From NCBI GenBank assembly GCA_009861545.1, contig VXME01000115.1, positions 1 through 64,000 on the forward strand: 64,000 bases of DNA. The letters are read 5' to 3'. Shown piece by piece: positions 40,841-49,862 of this stretch. The notes under the pieces were generated by a model, which did no database searches, was not told the origin of the DNA, and was given only the letters and a program-made list of their open reading frames with translations. The translations under genes and the position numbers were made by a program. Each line of letters starts with the position of its first letter. Position 1 is the stretch's first letter. This stretch comes from Acidobacteriota bacterium (GTDB taxonomy: Bacteria; Acidobacteriota; Vicinamibacteria; Vicinamibacterales; UBA8438).

Positions 40841-43800
40841 TCAAGGTGTCACACGTTCCAACCCCCGCAGGAACGCGTCGGGGGCGACGAACCGGGTGTG
40901 GAACTTGCTCCAGTCGTCCTTGTAGCGCTGGTAGACCGGGTCGTCCTCGAGGGTGGCCGAGGCATCCGGGTCGTACTCGGGGGTGTCGTGCGTCGGCAGC
41001 GGCCCGACAGTTTTGGAGTGCGCCGTGTTGAAGTCGCCGTCCTTGACCCAGCCGTCGGTGATCAGGACGAAGTCGCGGCGCCAGCCCGCGGGCGGGTCCG
41101 GCGGGGCCGCGAAGCGAAGCCGGAGCTCGTCGCCGGCGTTCATGATCACGTAGCGGTCCTCGACCTCGGCCAGCAGCTCGCGGACGTCGCCGAAGCGGGT
41201 GTGGTAGCCGACCAGGTCGCGCCACCGGGGCCGCAGGCTGGCCAGCTCGTAGCGCGGCAGTTCCAGACGGCGCGGACCGACGTACTCGGTCACGTTGTAG
41301 CCGCGGTAGTCGAGATCCGCGACGGCGGGCGTGAGGCGCCGCGTCGCCAGCGGAGCGTCGTCGCGCAGCGGCGCCCAGGCGATCCGGTCCCAGTAGATCT
41401 CCAGGTTCGTGCGCAGCCGCAGCCGTTGCGGATACCGCCCGTCGAACAGCCGCTCCACCGGAATGACCATCGTCTTGAGCTTGCCGGCCGGGAAGCCCAG
41501 GTCCTGGTGCATGACGGTCCAGTGCCCCTTGCCGTCGAGCGCCTCCACCGCCACGCCGCGCGGCGCCGGCAGGCTGCTCTGTCCGAGGGCGACGTTGATG
41601 CTGCTGTCGGTCGGGTAGATCCAACCGTAGGCCAGCAGCCGCAGCGCGGCGTGCGCCTCGGCGTCCGGGCCGAGCTCGACTTCGAGGAAGTGATCGCGGG
41701 TGATTCCCTGGTGGGTCCCCCGCTCGAACGTGGCGACGTAGCGTCCGTCGCGCTTGCCGACCAGGTCCCCGACGTCCTTGCCGGCATCGTCCCAGGCGCC
41801 GGCGATGGGTTGCGACGGGCCGGTGACGATGGGATCCAGCGGGGCCGCGTCGCGGGCGAAGCGCTCGTCGACGAAGACCTCCGTGTCCGCCGGGTGGTCG
41901 ACGACCAGCAGGGACGCGTGGTCGACGAAGTGGGTCTCCCAGAGCTCGGCGGTGATGCGCAGGTCGTACTCCCCGTCGCGCGGGGCGAGCTGATCGCCGC
42001 GGATCAGCACGCGATCCTCGGTCTGCGTGACGCCGGCGGTGTCCTGCGCGTTGATGCGCATCCCGAGCGGCGACCGCCAGAGCACGTCGGTGACGAAACG
42101 CAGGCCCGTACCGTCGTCGGCGAAGAGCCACGGGCAGGAGCCCTTGAGCCGCTGCTCGGCGACGAACTCGCCGCGCGCCGGCAGGTTGAAATCGGCCTGC
42201 ACGACGCCGTTGGGCCACGCCACGCGCGCCACGTCGATCCGCGGCTGCTCGCCCAGGCCGAAGTGGACCGGCCCCCCGGTCAGCACCTGCTTCTGCACGA
42301 GCAGTCCGGCGCGCGCCTCGATCTCGCCGCCGACCCCGAACGAGTTGATCCGCTGATCGCCCGCCGCAATGTGGGCCCGCGGGCGAATCCGTTGCCAGCC
42401 GTAGCCGGCGCTGCCCCGCCCCGCCAGCCGTACCGGCGCGCCGTCCTCCACCCCCACCAGGTCGAGCCAGCCGTCGGCGTCCAGATCGGCGACGCCGAAG
42501 ATCTCGGCCGTGACCGGCGCGTCGAGGTCGTCGTCCTGCAGCACCGCACGCTCGTCGGCCAGCCAGATCCGTGAGCCCGCCGGTCCCGAGCCGAGCAGGT
42601 CGAGCGCGCCGTTGTTGTCCAGGTCGGCCAACAGCAGCCGCCGGGATCCGGGAGCGGCGTCGGCCGGCACGGCGGACCACTCGGCGACGGGCTCGCGATC
42701 CCACGTCCCGTCGTTCCAGCTCGTGCGGCTGACCTGACCCGCCGCATCCAGGGTGACCACGTCGAGGACGCCGTCCGCGTTCAGGTCGCCCAGGGCCAGG
42801 GCGACGACCGGCCGCGACGCCTCCCACGCCGGCCACCCGCCGAACCGACCGGCCTGCAGGTTCTCCAGCGGATGCACGCCGCCCGCCGCGTCCAGCAGGA
42901 CCGCGTCCGGGTCGCCGTCGACGTCGAGATCGCCCCAGCCGAAACCGCGCAGGCCGGCCACGGCGGGGAACGGCCGCACCGCCTCGAACGTGCCGTCGGC
43001 GTTGTTGCGCAGCACCCACGGCGCCGCGTCCAGGGGGCCGTGAACGATGTCGAGATCGCCGTCCATCTCGATGTCGGCCGCCCAGGCGCCGTAGCCCGCG
43101 AGGCTCCCCATGTCGATGTCGTTCGCCGGCACGGGGGTGTTCTGTTCGAACTCACCGTCCTCGTTGCGGGTCAGAAGACCGAAGCCACTTGCGCCCACAA
43201 CGGCGAGATCCATGCGGTAGTCGCCGTTCCAGTCGAGAGGAAGAAGCGCCTCGGCAGCCGGCCCGGTCGCGGGCCCGCCGCCCGGAAAGGGGAGCTCCGG
43301 TCCCGCGTCGGCCCCGCCCACCCGGCGCACGGTCTCGCCGTCGGTGGCAACGATTGCCGGCGTCCCGTCCTCGCCGCCGTGGACTATGGCCAGCGCGGCC
43401 GCCTCGACAGTTCCCTGCGCTACCGGCTGGATTCGCTCCGCCACGTAGGCGAGCGTCCGATCCGGCGCCGCCGCGGTCGACGGGGGCGACGGCATCGCCA
43501 GAAAGCGCATCAGCGGCGCCGCGATCTGCTCTGCGCTGACGCTGACCACCGCCAGGTCCTCACGGAAAGCGGGCGTGCGGACCAGCACGTTGCGGAGCAA
43601 CTGGGCCATGGTCGCGGCCCGTCCCAGGTCGCCGCCGGCGGCGGCCTCGGACAGTCCCTGCAACTGCTCCATGGCCAGCTCGGGCCACGCCGCGCTGCGT
43701 TGCGTCAGGCGCTCTATCGTGTCGTCCAGGACGTCGCCGTCCTCCGTCCGGGCCGCCCACCGCGCCCGCTCCAGCAGCACGGCCAGGTTGTCGGGCCGGC

Positions 43801-44470
43801 GCGCCAGGACCTCTTCCAGCCACCGCCGCGCCTCGGGCAGGTCGGGTTCTGCCCCGCCCCGCTCCAGCTCCTGGGCCAGGGCGAAGCGGGCTTGCTCGTG
43901 ATCGGCGTCGAGCGCCGCCGCGCGCCGATACTGGGCGACCGCCTCCTCGGACCGCCCGCTGAAGCTGGCGAGCTGACCCTGCAGAAACGCCACCGCGGCA
44001 CTGTCCGGCGCCAGGGCGTACGCCGTCTCCAGCGCCGTCGTCGCCCCTCCGTCGTCTCCCACGCCGACCCGGGCCACGGCCAGGTTCGCGTGAATGGCCG
44101 GCTCGCGCGGGGCCAGCTCGCTCGCGCGGACGAACTGGTCGCGCGCGTCGCTCAGCAAACCGACCTCCAGCGATGCCAGCCCCCGGTAGAAGACGCGCAC
44201 CGTCTCCCGATACTCGGCCGAGCCGGCCGATGGAAGCCCCGCCGGCGCGCAGGCGAACCAGGAGCCCGCGCTCACGGCCACGACGATCGGCAACAGGAGC
44301 CTGCGGCGCAGAAGTCCCGCGCCGACGGAACGCCCAACGCGACAACGGGCAACATGGCCACCCCAAGGTCGCGTCACCGCCGCCAGCGCCAGTCGCCGCC
44401 ACCGGGCAGCCGCCGGTCCGCGCGAGCCGGGGGTCGAGCCGAAAGAACCTGATATTTGCACGTTCACCAC
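40841..44470 (-). CDS. Large TPR/FG-GAP lipoprotein with UnbV-like segment
   Basis: A 1209-residue protein. An N-terminal signal segment LLLPIVVAVSAGSWFACAPAG looks like a lipobox. TPR-type helices follow (residues ~75-300), then FG-GAP/VCBS repeats rich in DxDxDG (residues ~380-620, e.g. DLDVDGDPDAVLLD, DLNADGVLDVV, DLDNNGALDLLG, DLDADGWLDLVG), an ASPIC/UnbV-like stretch (GGEIEARAGLLVQKQ), and a C-terminal domain of over 500 residues that I do not recognise. The ~45 residues before the signal segment are likely not translated; a GTG at 44377 is an alternative start. It is surface-exposed or periplasmic and its calcium-binding repeats suggest a scaffold. Convergent or divergent neighbours do not link it to an operon. 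Confidence 0.8.
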   Translation of the reverse strand: MVNVQISGSFGSTPGSRGPAAARWRRLALAAVTRPWGGHVARCRVGRSVGAGLLRRRLLLPIVVAVSAGSWFACAPAGLPSAGSAEYRETVRVFYRGLASLEVGLLSDARDQFVRASELAPREPAIHANLAVARVGVGDDGGATTALETAYALAPDSAAVAFLQGQLASFSGRSEEAVAQYRRAAALDADHEQARFALAQELERGGAEPDLPEARRWLEEVLARRPDNLAVLLERARWAARTEDGDVLDDTIERLTQRSAAWPELAMEQLQGLSEAAAGGDLGRAATMAQLLRNVLVRTPAFREDLAVVSVSAEQIAAPLMRFLAMPSPPSTAAAPDRTLAYVAERIQPVAQGTVEAAALAIVHGGEDGTPAIVATDGETVRRVGGADAGPELPFPGGGPATGPAAEALLPLDWNGDYRMDLAVVGASGFGLLTRNEDGEFEQNTPVPANDIDMGSLAGYGAWAADIEMDGDLDIVHGPLDAAPWVLRNNADGTFEAVRPFPAVAGLRGFGWGDLDVDGDPDAVLLDAAGGVHPLENLQAGRFGGWPAWEASRPVVALALGDLNADGVLDVVTLDAAGQVSRTSWNDGTWDREPVAEWSAVPADAAPGSRRLLLADLDNNGALDLLGSGPAGSRIWLADERAVLQDDDLDAPVTAEIFGVADLDADGWLDLVGVEDGAPVRLAGRGSAGYGWQRIRPRAHIAAGDQRINSFGVGGEIEARAGLLVQKQVLTGGPVHFGLGEQPRIDVARVAWPNGVVQADFNLPARGEFVAEQRLKGSCPWLFADDGTGLRFVTDVLWRSPLGMRINAQDTAGVTQTEDRVLIRGDQLAPRDGEYDLRITAELWETHFVDHASLLVVDHPADTEVFVDERFARDAAPLDPIVTGPSQPIAGAWDDAGKDVGDLVGKRDGRYVATFERGTHQGITRDHFLEVELGPDAEAHAALRLLAYGWIYPTDSSINVALGQSSLPAPRGVAVEALDGKGHWTVMHQDLGFPAGKLKTMVIPVERLFDGRYPQRLRLRTNLEIYWDRIAWAPLRDDAPLATRRLTPAVADLDYRGYNVTEYVGPRRLELPRYELASLRPRWRDLVGYHTRFGDVRELLAEVEDRYVIMNAGDELRLRFAAPPDPPAGWRRDFVLITDGWVKDGDFNTAHSKTVGPLPTHDTPEYDPDASATLEDDPVYQRYKDDWSKFHTRFVAPDAFLRGLERVTP

Positions 44471-44502
44471 CGTTGATCCTTGATATTCTTGCCAACCGTA
44501 GC

Positions 44503-45930
44503 ATGGTCGGCAAACTCCCCGGCGCCGTGGCAGTGGCCGTCGGACTGGCCATCGGAATCGCCGGTGGCGCGGTCTCCGCGCAGCCGGGTCGGACCTCCCC
44601 GCTGGTCCTCTCCGGTGCGCGGCCCGACCCGCAGGCCGGCACGCTGACCATCGCCGGCGCGGGCTTCGGTCAGCTTCCCTTCGTCACCCTCGACCTGGTG
44701 CCGCTCGCGGTGCGCTCGGCCACCGATACCGAGATCGTCGCCGCCGCGCCGGTCTCGCTCATGCCCCCGGGCGACTACGTCCTGACCGTCAGCCGCGGCG
44801 CGGGGGCCGGAGAGCACGCGTCGCTCGACGTCGCCCTGCATGGCGGTGCGGCGGCCGGCGGGTCGACGCCCGCCACCCGCTCCGGCGCGGGCGCGGGACC
44901 GGGCCCGGCGGCGAGGACCAACGGCACGGACGGGCCCCGGCTGGCCGCCGGACCGGATGCGGTGGCCGCACGGGTGGGCGATCGCGTGATCACGGTAGCC
45001 GAGGTGGATCGCGCGTGGCGCCGCCAGGATCCCGGGGGCTTCGCCGCGCTGGCGCGCGAGATCCACGACACGCGCTGGCGCTTCACCGACACGCTGGTGG
45101 CCGAGGCGCTCATCGCGCACGAGGCGGACGCGCAGGGACTGACGCCCGAAGCGCTGCTCGAACGGGAGATCCCGCCGCGAATCGTCGAGATGCCCGAATC
45201 GGCGGTGCGATCCCTCTACGCCGACGTGGGCACCGCCGCGCGCGGCGCCAGCTACGAGCAGATGGAGCCGGCGCTGCGCGCCTGGCTCGAACGGGTGACG
45301 GCGCGCGAGCTGGCCCGGATGAACTACCTGGAGGAGCTGACCGCCGTCTCCATCAACGCCGAGCTGGCCCTGGACGCGCCCCGGGTGGCCGTGGAGCGCA
45401 CGGCGCAGGACGCGCGGCTCGGTCCGCAGGACGCGCCGGTCGAGCTGGTCGTGTTCGGCGACTTCCAGAACGCCGACTACGGTCGGTTCACCGCGGCGTT
45501 CGGACGCGTCCGGGAGACGTACGGCGAGCGGGTCCGGATCGTGTTCAAGCACCTGCCCCCGCCCGACCGCCCCGCCGCGATCCAGGCGGCGCAGGCCGCG
45601 CAGTGCGCCAATCTGCAGGAGCGATTCTGGCCGTTCCACGACGCATTGCTGTCACGGCCGGCGGTGCTCGACGCGTTCCGTCTCCGGCAGGCGGCGGGCG
45701 AGGCGGGCCTCGACGTGGATCGGTTCGACGCCTGCGTCGCGGGCGGGGCAACGCACCGGACGATCCTGGACGCACTCGAAGAGGCCATCCGCTACGGCCT
45801 GCACGCCAGCCCCAGCTTTCTCGTCAACGGCCGGCTCGCACCGGAGCCCCCGCCGTTCCTGCCTCCGTTCGAGTTCTTCACGCGGCTCATCGAGGAAGAG
45901 TTGCTGCAAGTGTCACGGCGCGGACGCTGA
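44503..45930 (+). CDS. DsbA-like thioredoxin-fold protein without CxxC, SurA-like N-terminus
   Basis: A 475-residue exported protein with a signal peptide ending GGAVSAQ, an IPT/TIG-like beta domain (residues ~35-110), a flexible Gly/Ala linker, a SurA-N-like helical region (RVGDRVITVAEVDRAWRRQD, VAEALIAHEADAQGL), and a C-terminal DsbA-like domain. At the place of the catalytic Cys-x-x-Cys in FGDFQNADYGRF the residues are Asn323-Ala-Asp-Tyr326, so no active-site cysteines exist. The other family marks remain: FKHLPPPDRP, AAQCANLQERFWPFHDALL, DACVAGG and cis-proline SPSFLVNG. It is likely a chaperone or scaffold rather than an oxidase. Its end overlaps the convergent CRTAC1 gene by 18 bases. 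Confidence 0.8.
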   Translation: MVGKLPGAVAVAVGLAIGIAGGAVSAQPGRTSPLVLSGARPDPQAGTLTIAGAGFGQLPFVTLDLVPLAVRSATDTEIVAAAPVSLMPPGDYVLTVSRGAGAGEHASLDVALHGGAAAGGSTPATRSGAGAGPGPAARTNGTDGPRLAAGPDAVAARVGDRVITVAEVDRAWRRQDPGGFAALAREIHDTRWRFTDTLVAEALIAHEADAQGLTPEALLEREIPPRIVEMPESAVRSLYADVGTAARGASYEQMEPALRAWLERVTARELARMNYLEELTAVSINAELALDAPRVAVERTAQDARLGPQDAPVELVVFGDFQNADYGRFTAAFGRVRETYGERVRIVFKHLPPPDRPAAIQAAQAAQCANLQERFWPFHDALLSRPAVLDAFRLRQAAGEAGLDVDRFDACVAGGATHRTILDALEEAIRYGLHASPSFLVNGRLAPEPPPFLPPFEFFTRLIEEELLQVSRRGR

Positions 45931-47766
45931 TCGCCGGAGGCCGGCCGCCTCGTCGATGACGATCCGCGTGTTGGGAGAGATGTCCGCGAACCGCTGCGTC
46001 GCTCCCGAGGGCCACGCCACCTCCAGCGTCTCCACCACAGGGTCTGGCCCGAGCCCGAAGGTCAGGGGCAGCTCGCTCTGCGAGGCATAGCTCGACCCGC
46101 TGCGCGCCATTCGTGACTGTCTGCCCGACGCGCTCGCCACCTGCACCACCGCCCCGATCCCGCGCCGGTTCGAACGCGTGCCGACCAGTCGGACCCGCAG
46201 CCAGTTGTTCCGGTTGCCGCCGTCGTTGCGGAGCAACCGCGCGGGCCCGTTCAACGCGGTGAGCACGAGGTCGAGATCCCCGTCGCCGTCGAAGTCGGCG
46301 TAGGCGGCCCCCCGCCCCATGGCCGGCCGGACGAACGCCTCGCCCGCTCCGCGGCTGGCGTCCTGAAACGTGCCGTCGCCCCGGTTTCGGAGCAGCAGCG
46401 GCGGCTGGCTGAGCCGCGCTCGCGAATCCAGCATCCCCTGCGACTCGTCGGTGCCGCCGTTCGCGGCGAAGATGTCGAGGCGGCCGTCGAGGTCGACGTC
46501 CAGGAAGAAGACCGCCCAGGTGACCGAACGGTAGCTGGCGCGGCCCACCGCCGTGCGGGGCGCGGCGTCCACGTAGAAGCCGTCGCCCGCGTCGCGATAG
46601 AGGCCGAGCATCTCGTGGAGGAAATTGCCGACGAGGATGTCCGGGCGGCCCGACCGATCGTAGTCGGCCGCGTCCACTCCCATGTTCGCGCGCGCCCGTC
46701 CCCGCTCGCTCAGGGACACGCCGGCGCGCAGGCCCACGTCGACGAATCGTCCCGCTCCGTCGTTGTGGTACAGCTTTGCGGGCACGCGGTCGCTGCCGAC
46801 GAACACGTCGGGCCAGCCGTCGGCGTCGTAGTCGAGCACCGCGACCCCCATCGCCTTGTCGGTCGGGTCGTCGAGGCCGGCCTGCGCGGTGACGTCCTCG
46901 AAGCGACCCTGCCCGGCGTTGCGGTACAGGGTGGGCGCGACCGGACGGTACGCGTCGGGACCGCAGTACCCCGGTGGATTGCCGCACCCCGTGTCCGTCT
47001 CGGGCGACCAGTCCACGTAGTTGCCGACGAAGAGGTCGACCAGGCCGTCGCGGTCGTAGTCGAGCCACGCGGCGCTGACCGCGAACCCGCCGTCGCCGAT
47101 GCCCGAGCCGGCGGTCACGTCGCGGAACGTGCCGTTCCCCGCGTTGCGGTAAAGCCGCCCCCCGTCCACCGTCGTCAGGAAGAGGTCGTCGCGGCCGTCG
47201 TTGTCGTAGTCGGCGACCGCGGCTCCGAGGCCGTAGACTTCGGCGCCGTCCAGGCCGCTCCCCGCGAAGACGTCGCCGAAAGTGCCGTCCCCGTTGTTGC
47301 GGAACAGGCCATGACGGGTCTCGCCGGCCGATCCCCACCGCCTGCCGTTGACGAACAGCAGGTCCGACCGGCCGTCGCCGTCCAGGTCGAGCACGGCGAC
47401 CCCGCCGCCGAACAGCTCCGGGTACCAGTGATCGCCCGCGGCCCCGTTGTCGTGCGTGAAGTCGATGCCGGCCTGCGCCGTCACGTCGGTGAACACGACC
47501 GCGGCAGGCACCGCGTTCTGCGCTGCCGAACCCGCCCGGCCCGCGGCGCCCGGCAGTCCCGAGGCGCCGGGTTGCCCGGTCGATCGGCCTCCGCTCAGCA
47601 CCAGCACCGCGCAGGCGATTCCGATCAGGAACCGGTGGCGGTTCGAAGACCGGCCAAACGCCCGAATCGCGCAGCGCGAGAAGGAAACCCGGCGGGGCGT
47701 CCGCGACCGGGAAGCGGCGTAGCGGGGGACGATGCCTCGTCGGCCGCACACGGCGGAGTCACTCAC
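45913..47766 (-). CDS. CRTAC1-type protein (FG-GAP/VCBS repeats and ASPIC/UnbV domain)
   Basis: A 617-residue exported protein with a signal segment near residue 35 (RFLIGIACAVLVLSGG). It has six or seven FG-GAP-type repeats with calcium loops such as DLDGDGRSDLLFV, DYDNDGRDDLFL, DYDRDGLVDLFVG, DYDADGWPDVFVG, DVDLDGRLDIFA and DFDGDGDLDLVL. The C-terminal ASPIC/UnbV domain contains NRRGIGAVVQV and ASQSELPLTFGLG with VAWPSGATQRF. The GTG at 47766 overlaps the TGA of the TPR gene by 4 bases. The protein is the last of the TonB receptor, small protein, TPR, CRTAC1 run. The function of these families in bacteria is unknown. Confidence 0.88.
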   Translation of the reverse strand: MSDSAVCGRRGIVPRYAASRSRTPRRVSFSRCAIRAFGRSSNRHRFLIGIACAVLVLSGGRSTGQPGASGLPGAAGRAGSAAQNAVPAAVVFTDVTAQAGIDFTHDNGAAGDHWYPELFGGGVAVLDLDGDGRSDLLFVNGRRWGSAGETRHGLFRNNGDGTFGDVFAGSGLDGAEVYGLGAAVADYDNDGRDDLFLTTVDGGRLYRNAGNGTFRDVTAGSGIGDGGFAVSAAWLDYDRDGLVDLFVGNYVDWSPETDTGCGNPPGYCGPDAYRPVAPTLYRNAGQGRFEDVTAQAGLDDPTDKAMGVAVLDYDADGWPDVFVGSDRVPAKLYHNDGAGRFVDVGLRAGVSLSERGRARANMGVDAADYDRSGRPDILVGNFLHEMLGLYRDAGDGFYVDAAPRTAVGRASYRSVTWAVFFLDVDLDGRLDIFAANGGTDESQGMLDSRARLSQPPLLLRNRGDGTFQDASRGAGEAFVRPAMGRGAAYADFDGDGDLDLVLTALNGPARLLRNDGGNRNNWLRVRLVGTRSNRRGIGAVVQVASASGRQSRMARSGSSYASQSELPLTFGLGPDPVVETLEVAWPSGATQRFADISPNTRIVIDEAAGLRRSASAP

Positions 47767-49400
47767 GGCACTTCCCCGTCGGGCCACGGCGTGCGGCACG
47801 CCTCGCCCCGCTCGTAGCGCCGCAGGTTCTCCTGCAACCGACCGGAAACGCCGGCGAGTCCGGCGCGCAGGGCTCCGGTGACGAGATCGCGCTGCAGCGC
47901 CGCCGCGCGGTCGAAGGCGCCGACCTCGGCCAGCGCCATCGCCATCGTCTCCCCCAGGTCGAGACTCCTCCCCCGCGAGGCGAGACCGTCCGCCATGGCC
48001 AGCGCGCGCGCCCCGTCGCGGACGCGCTCGTCCGGGGCCGCGGCCAGCACGCGCGCGAGTGCGTGGGCCACCCCGGCATCGTCCGGGTACGCTTCCAGCG
48101 CCTGCTCGAGCCGCGCGCGGGCGGCAGACCAGCGGTGGAGCACGACAAGGGTCATGGCGTGCCCGAAGGCCGCCTCGACGAGATCCGGGCTCATCCGCGA
48201 CGCCTGCTGATACTGCGCCAGGGCGCCCTCCGGATCGCCGGACCGGCGCAGGCTGTAGGCCAGGCGCAGGCGGGCCTCGGCGTACGACGCCCGCCCCCGC
48301 AGCGCCGCGGCGAACCGTTCGGCCGCTTCCCGGTACCTGCCCTCGTCCTGCAGCAGCACCCCCAGGCTGTACTGTGCCTGCGCCAGCTCGGGCGCATCCG
48401 CCGCAGCCCGCTCCAGCTCCGTGCGCGCCGTCCCCGTGTCGCCCCGCAGATAGAGCGCCGTGCCGAGTCGGTGCCGAAGCTCCGCGTCTGCAGGATCGAG
48501 CTCCAGGCCGCGGCGGAACGCGGCGACGGCCCCGTCCCAGTCCTCGCGGTTCAGCGCCTCGATACCGCGCGTCTCGTACGCCTGAGAGCTCTCCAGCAGT
48601 CCGTCCAGGGCGGCCATCAGCGGGTCGGCGGGCCGGATGTCGGCCGCCTCCCGCTGCCGCAGGTGCTCCTGCGCCCGCTCCGCTTCGCCGAGCCGCAGAT
48701 AGGCCTGCCCGAGCGGATAGTGGGCCGCCGTCGCCGAGGGTTCGAGGGCGAGGATCTCCTCCAGGCCCCGGGCCGCCGGCTCGAACTCCTCCCGCATCAG
48801 CGCGACGCGGGCCAACCCGAACCGCGCGGAGAGCGAATCGGGATAGAGGCGCAGGGCGCGCGCGAACAGCGGCTCGGCGGCCTCCGCGTCTCCCTGCGCC
48901 AGGCGCACGTCGCCCAGCCAGACCAGAACGGCCATGTCGTCCGTCTGCAGTCGCCGCGCCGCCTCGAAGCGATCGGCCGCCTCGTCGAGCGCGCCGGCGT
49001 CCCGGTGCAGATGCGCCAGGTAGTAGGGCCAGCGGACATCGGCCGGGGCCAGCGTCTGCGCGTTCCGGAACGCCGGAACGGCGGCGCCGGGCAGCTCCGC
49101 CGCCATGAGCACCATGCCGAGCGCGCCGTAGGTCTCCGCCGCGCCCGCGGCCGGGGCCCGCCCCGCGGCCTGCAGGCTGTCGATCGGCTGCCAGCGGGAC
49201 TCTATCTGCTCGCGGACCGAGTCGCTGACCTGCGCGAGGTCGGGGAGGACGACGGCTTCCAGCGGACGCTCGACCGCCGTGCTCCCCTCCTGCCCGCGCG
49301 CGCCGGACGCCGGCGAGTCCGTCCCGCCGCACGCCCAGCCCAGGAACGCCGGCGCGAGCAGCAGCAACACCGCCTGACGCCGGCCGCGCGCGGCCGGCAT
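47763..49400 (-). CDS. TPR-repeat lipoprotein
   Basis: A 545-residue lipoprotein: signal segment VLLLLAPAFLGWACGGT with a lipobox LGWAC, then about 12 TPR units, e.g. WPYYLAHLHRDAGALDEAADRFEAAR, AVLVWLGDVRLAQGDAEAAEPLFARA, AHYPLGQAYLRLGEAERAQEHL and AQYSLGVLLQDEGRYREAAERFAAAL. The ATG at 49400 overlaps the stop of the small protein upstream by 3 bases, and the next GTG overlaps its TGA, so translation is coupled in a chain. It probably forms a protein-binding scaffold at the membrane for the CRTAC1 partner. Confidence 0.88.
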   Translation of the reverse strand: MPAARGRRQAVLLLLAPAFLGWACGGTDSPASGARGQEGSTAVERPLEAVVLPDLAQVSDSVREQIESRWQPIDSLQAAGRAPAAGAAETYGALGMVLMAAELPGAAVPAFRNAQTLAPADVRWPYYLAHLHRDAGALDEAADRFEAARRLQTDDMAVLVWLGDVRLAQGDAEAAEPLFARALRLYPDSLSARFGLARVALMREEFEPAARGLEEILALEPSATAAHYPLGQAYLRLGEAERAQEHLRQREAADIRPADPLMAALDGLLESSQAYETRGIEALNREDWDGAVAAFRRGLELDPADAELRHRLGTALYLRGDTGTARTELERAAADAPELAQAQYSLGVLLQDEGRYREAAERFAAALRGRASYAEARLRLAYSLRRSGDPEGALAQYQQASRMSPDLVEAAFGHAMTLVVLHRWSAARARLEQALEAYPDDAGVAHALARVLAAAPDERVRDGARALAMADGLASRGRSLDLGETMAMALAEVGAFDRAAALQRDLVTGALRAGLAGVSGRLQENLRRYERGEACRTPWPDGEVP

Positions 49401-49786
49401 CAGGAACAGAACAGGTTGCAGCCGTCCCGGCGTTCGCGACGCGTCGACGGCGTGGAGTCCTCGACCTTGCGGTCGATCACCATCATGACCAGGCCTATCC
49501 CGACGCCGGCGGCGATGAGCCCCCATACCTTGCGCGCCCCGCCGCGGTCGCCGTCTCCCGCCGGTGCCTGCATCGCCGCGGCCCGCATCTCCCGCGGCCG
49601 CGCAAGCGAGCCGGCAGCCGCCGCCTCGCGGTCCGCCGTCGGCGCCTGTCGCGCCGTCACCTCCGAAGCCGCCTTCAGGGCCGAATCCAGCAGACTTCCC
49701 GCGAACGCCGCAGGCGCGTGCGCCATCACCAGTACCAGCGTCAACGCCAGCGCCGTCATCCGCTTCCAGCTCGTGCTCGCAGTCAT
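49400..49786 (-). CDS. Small exported membrane-anchored protein, hypothetical
   Basis: A 128-residue protein starting at the ATG at 49786. It has a signal segment (LALTLVLVMAHAPAAFAG), an Ala-rich middle, a second helix (VWGLIAAGVGIGLVMMVID), a basic patch and a tail DGCNLFCS with two cysteines. The stop overlaps the start of the TPR lipoprotein gene. Its role is unknown; being between a TonB receptor and a TPR lipoprotein suggests it belongs to that assembly. Confidence 0.65.
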   Translation of the reverse strand: MTASTSWKRMTALALTLVLVMAHAPAAFAGSLLDSALKAASEVTARQAPTADREAAAAGSLARPREMRAAAMQAPAGDGDRGGARKVWGLIAAGVGIGLVMMVIDRKVEDSTPSTRRERRDGCNLFCS

Positions 49787-49862
49787 CGTCGTCCTCCTCT
49801 CGGCAGCATGCGAACGGCCAGGGGGCTCGCGCCGGCGAAACCCCTGGCGTGACCGCAAGCCT

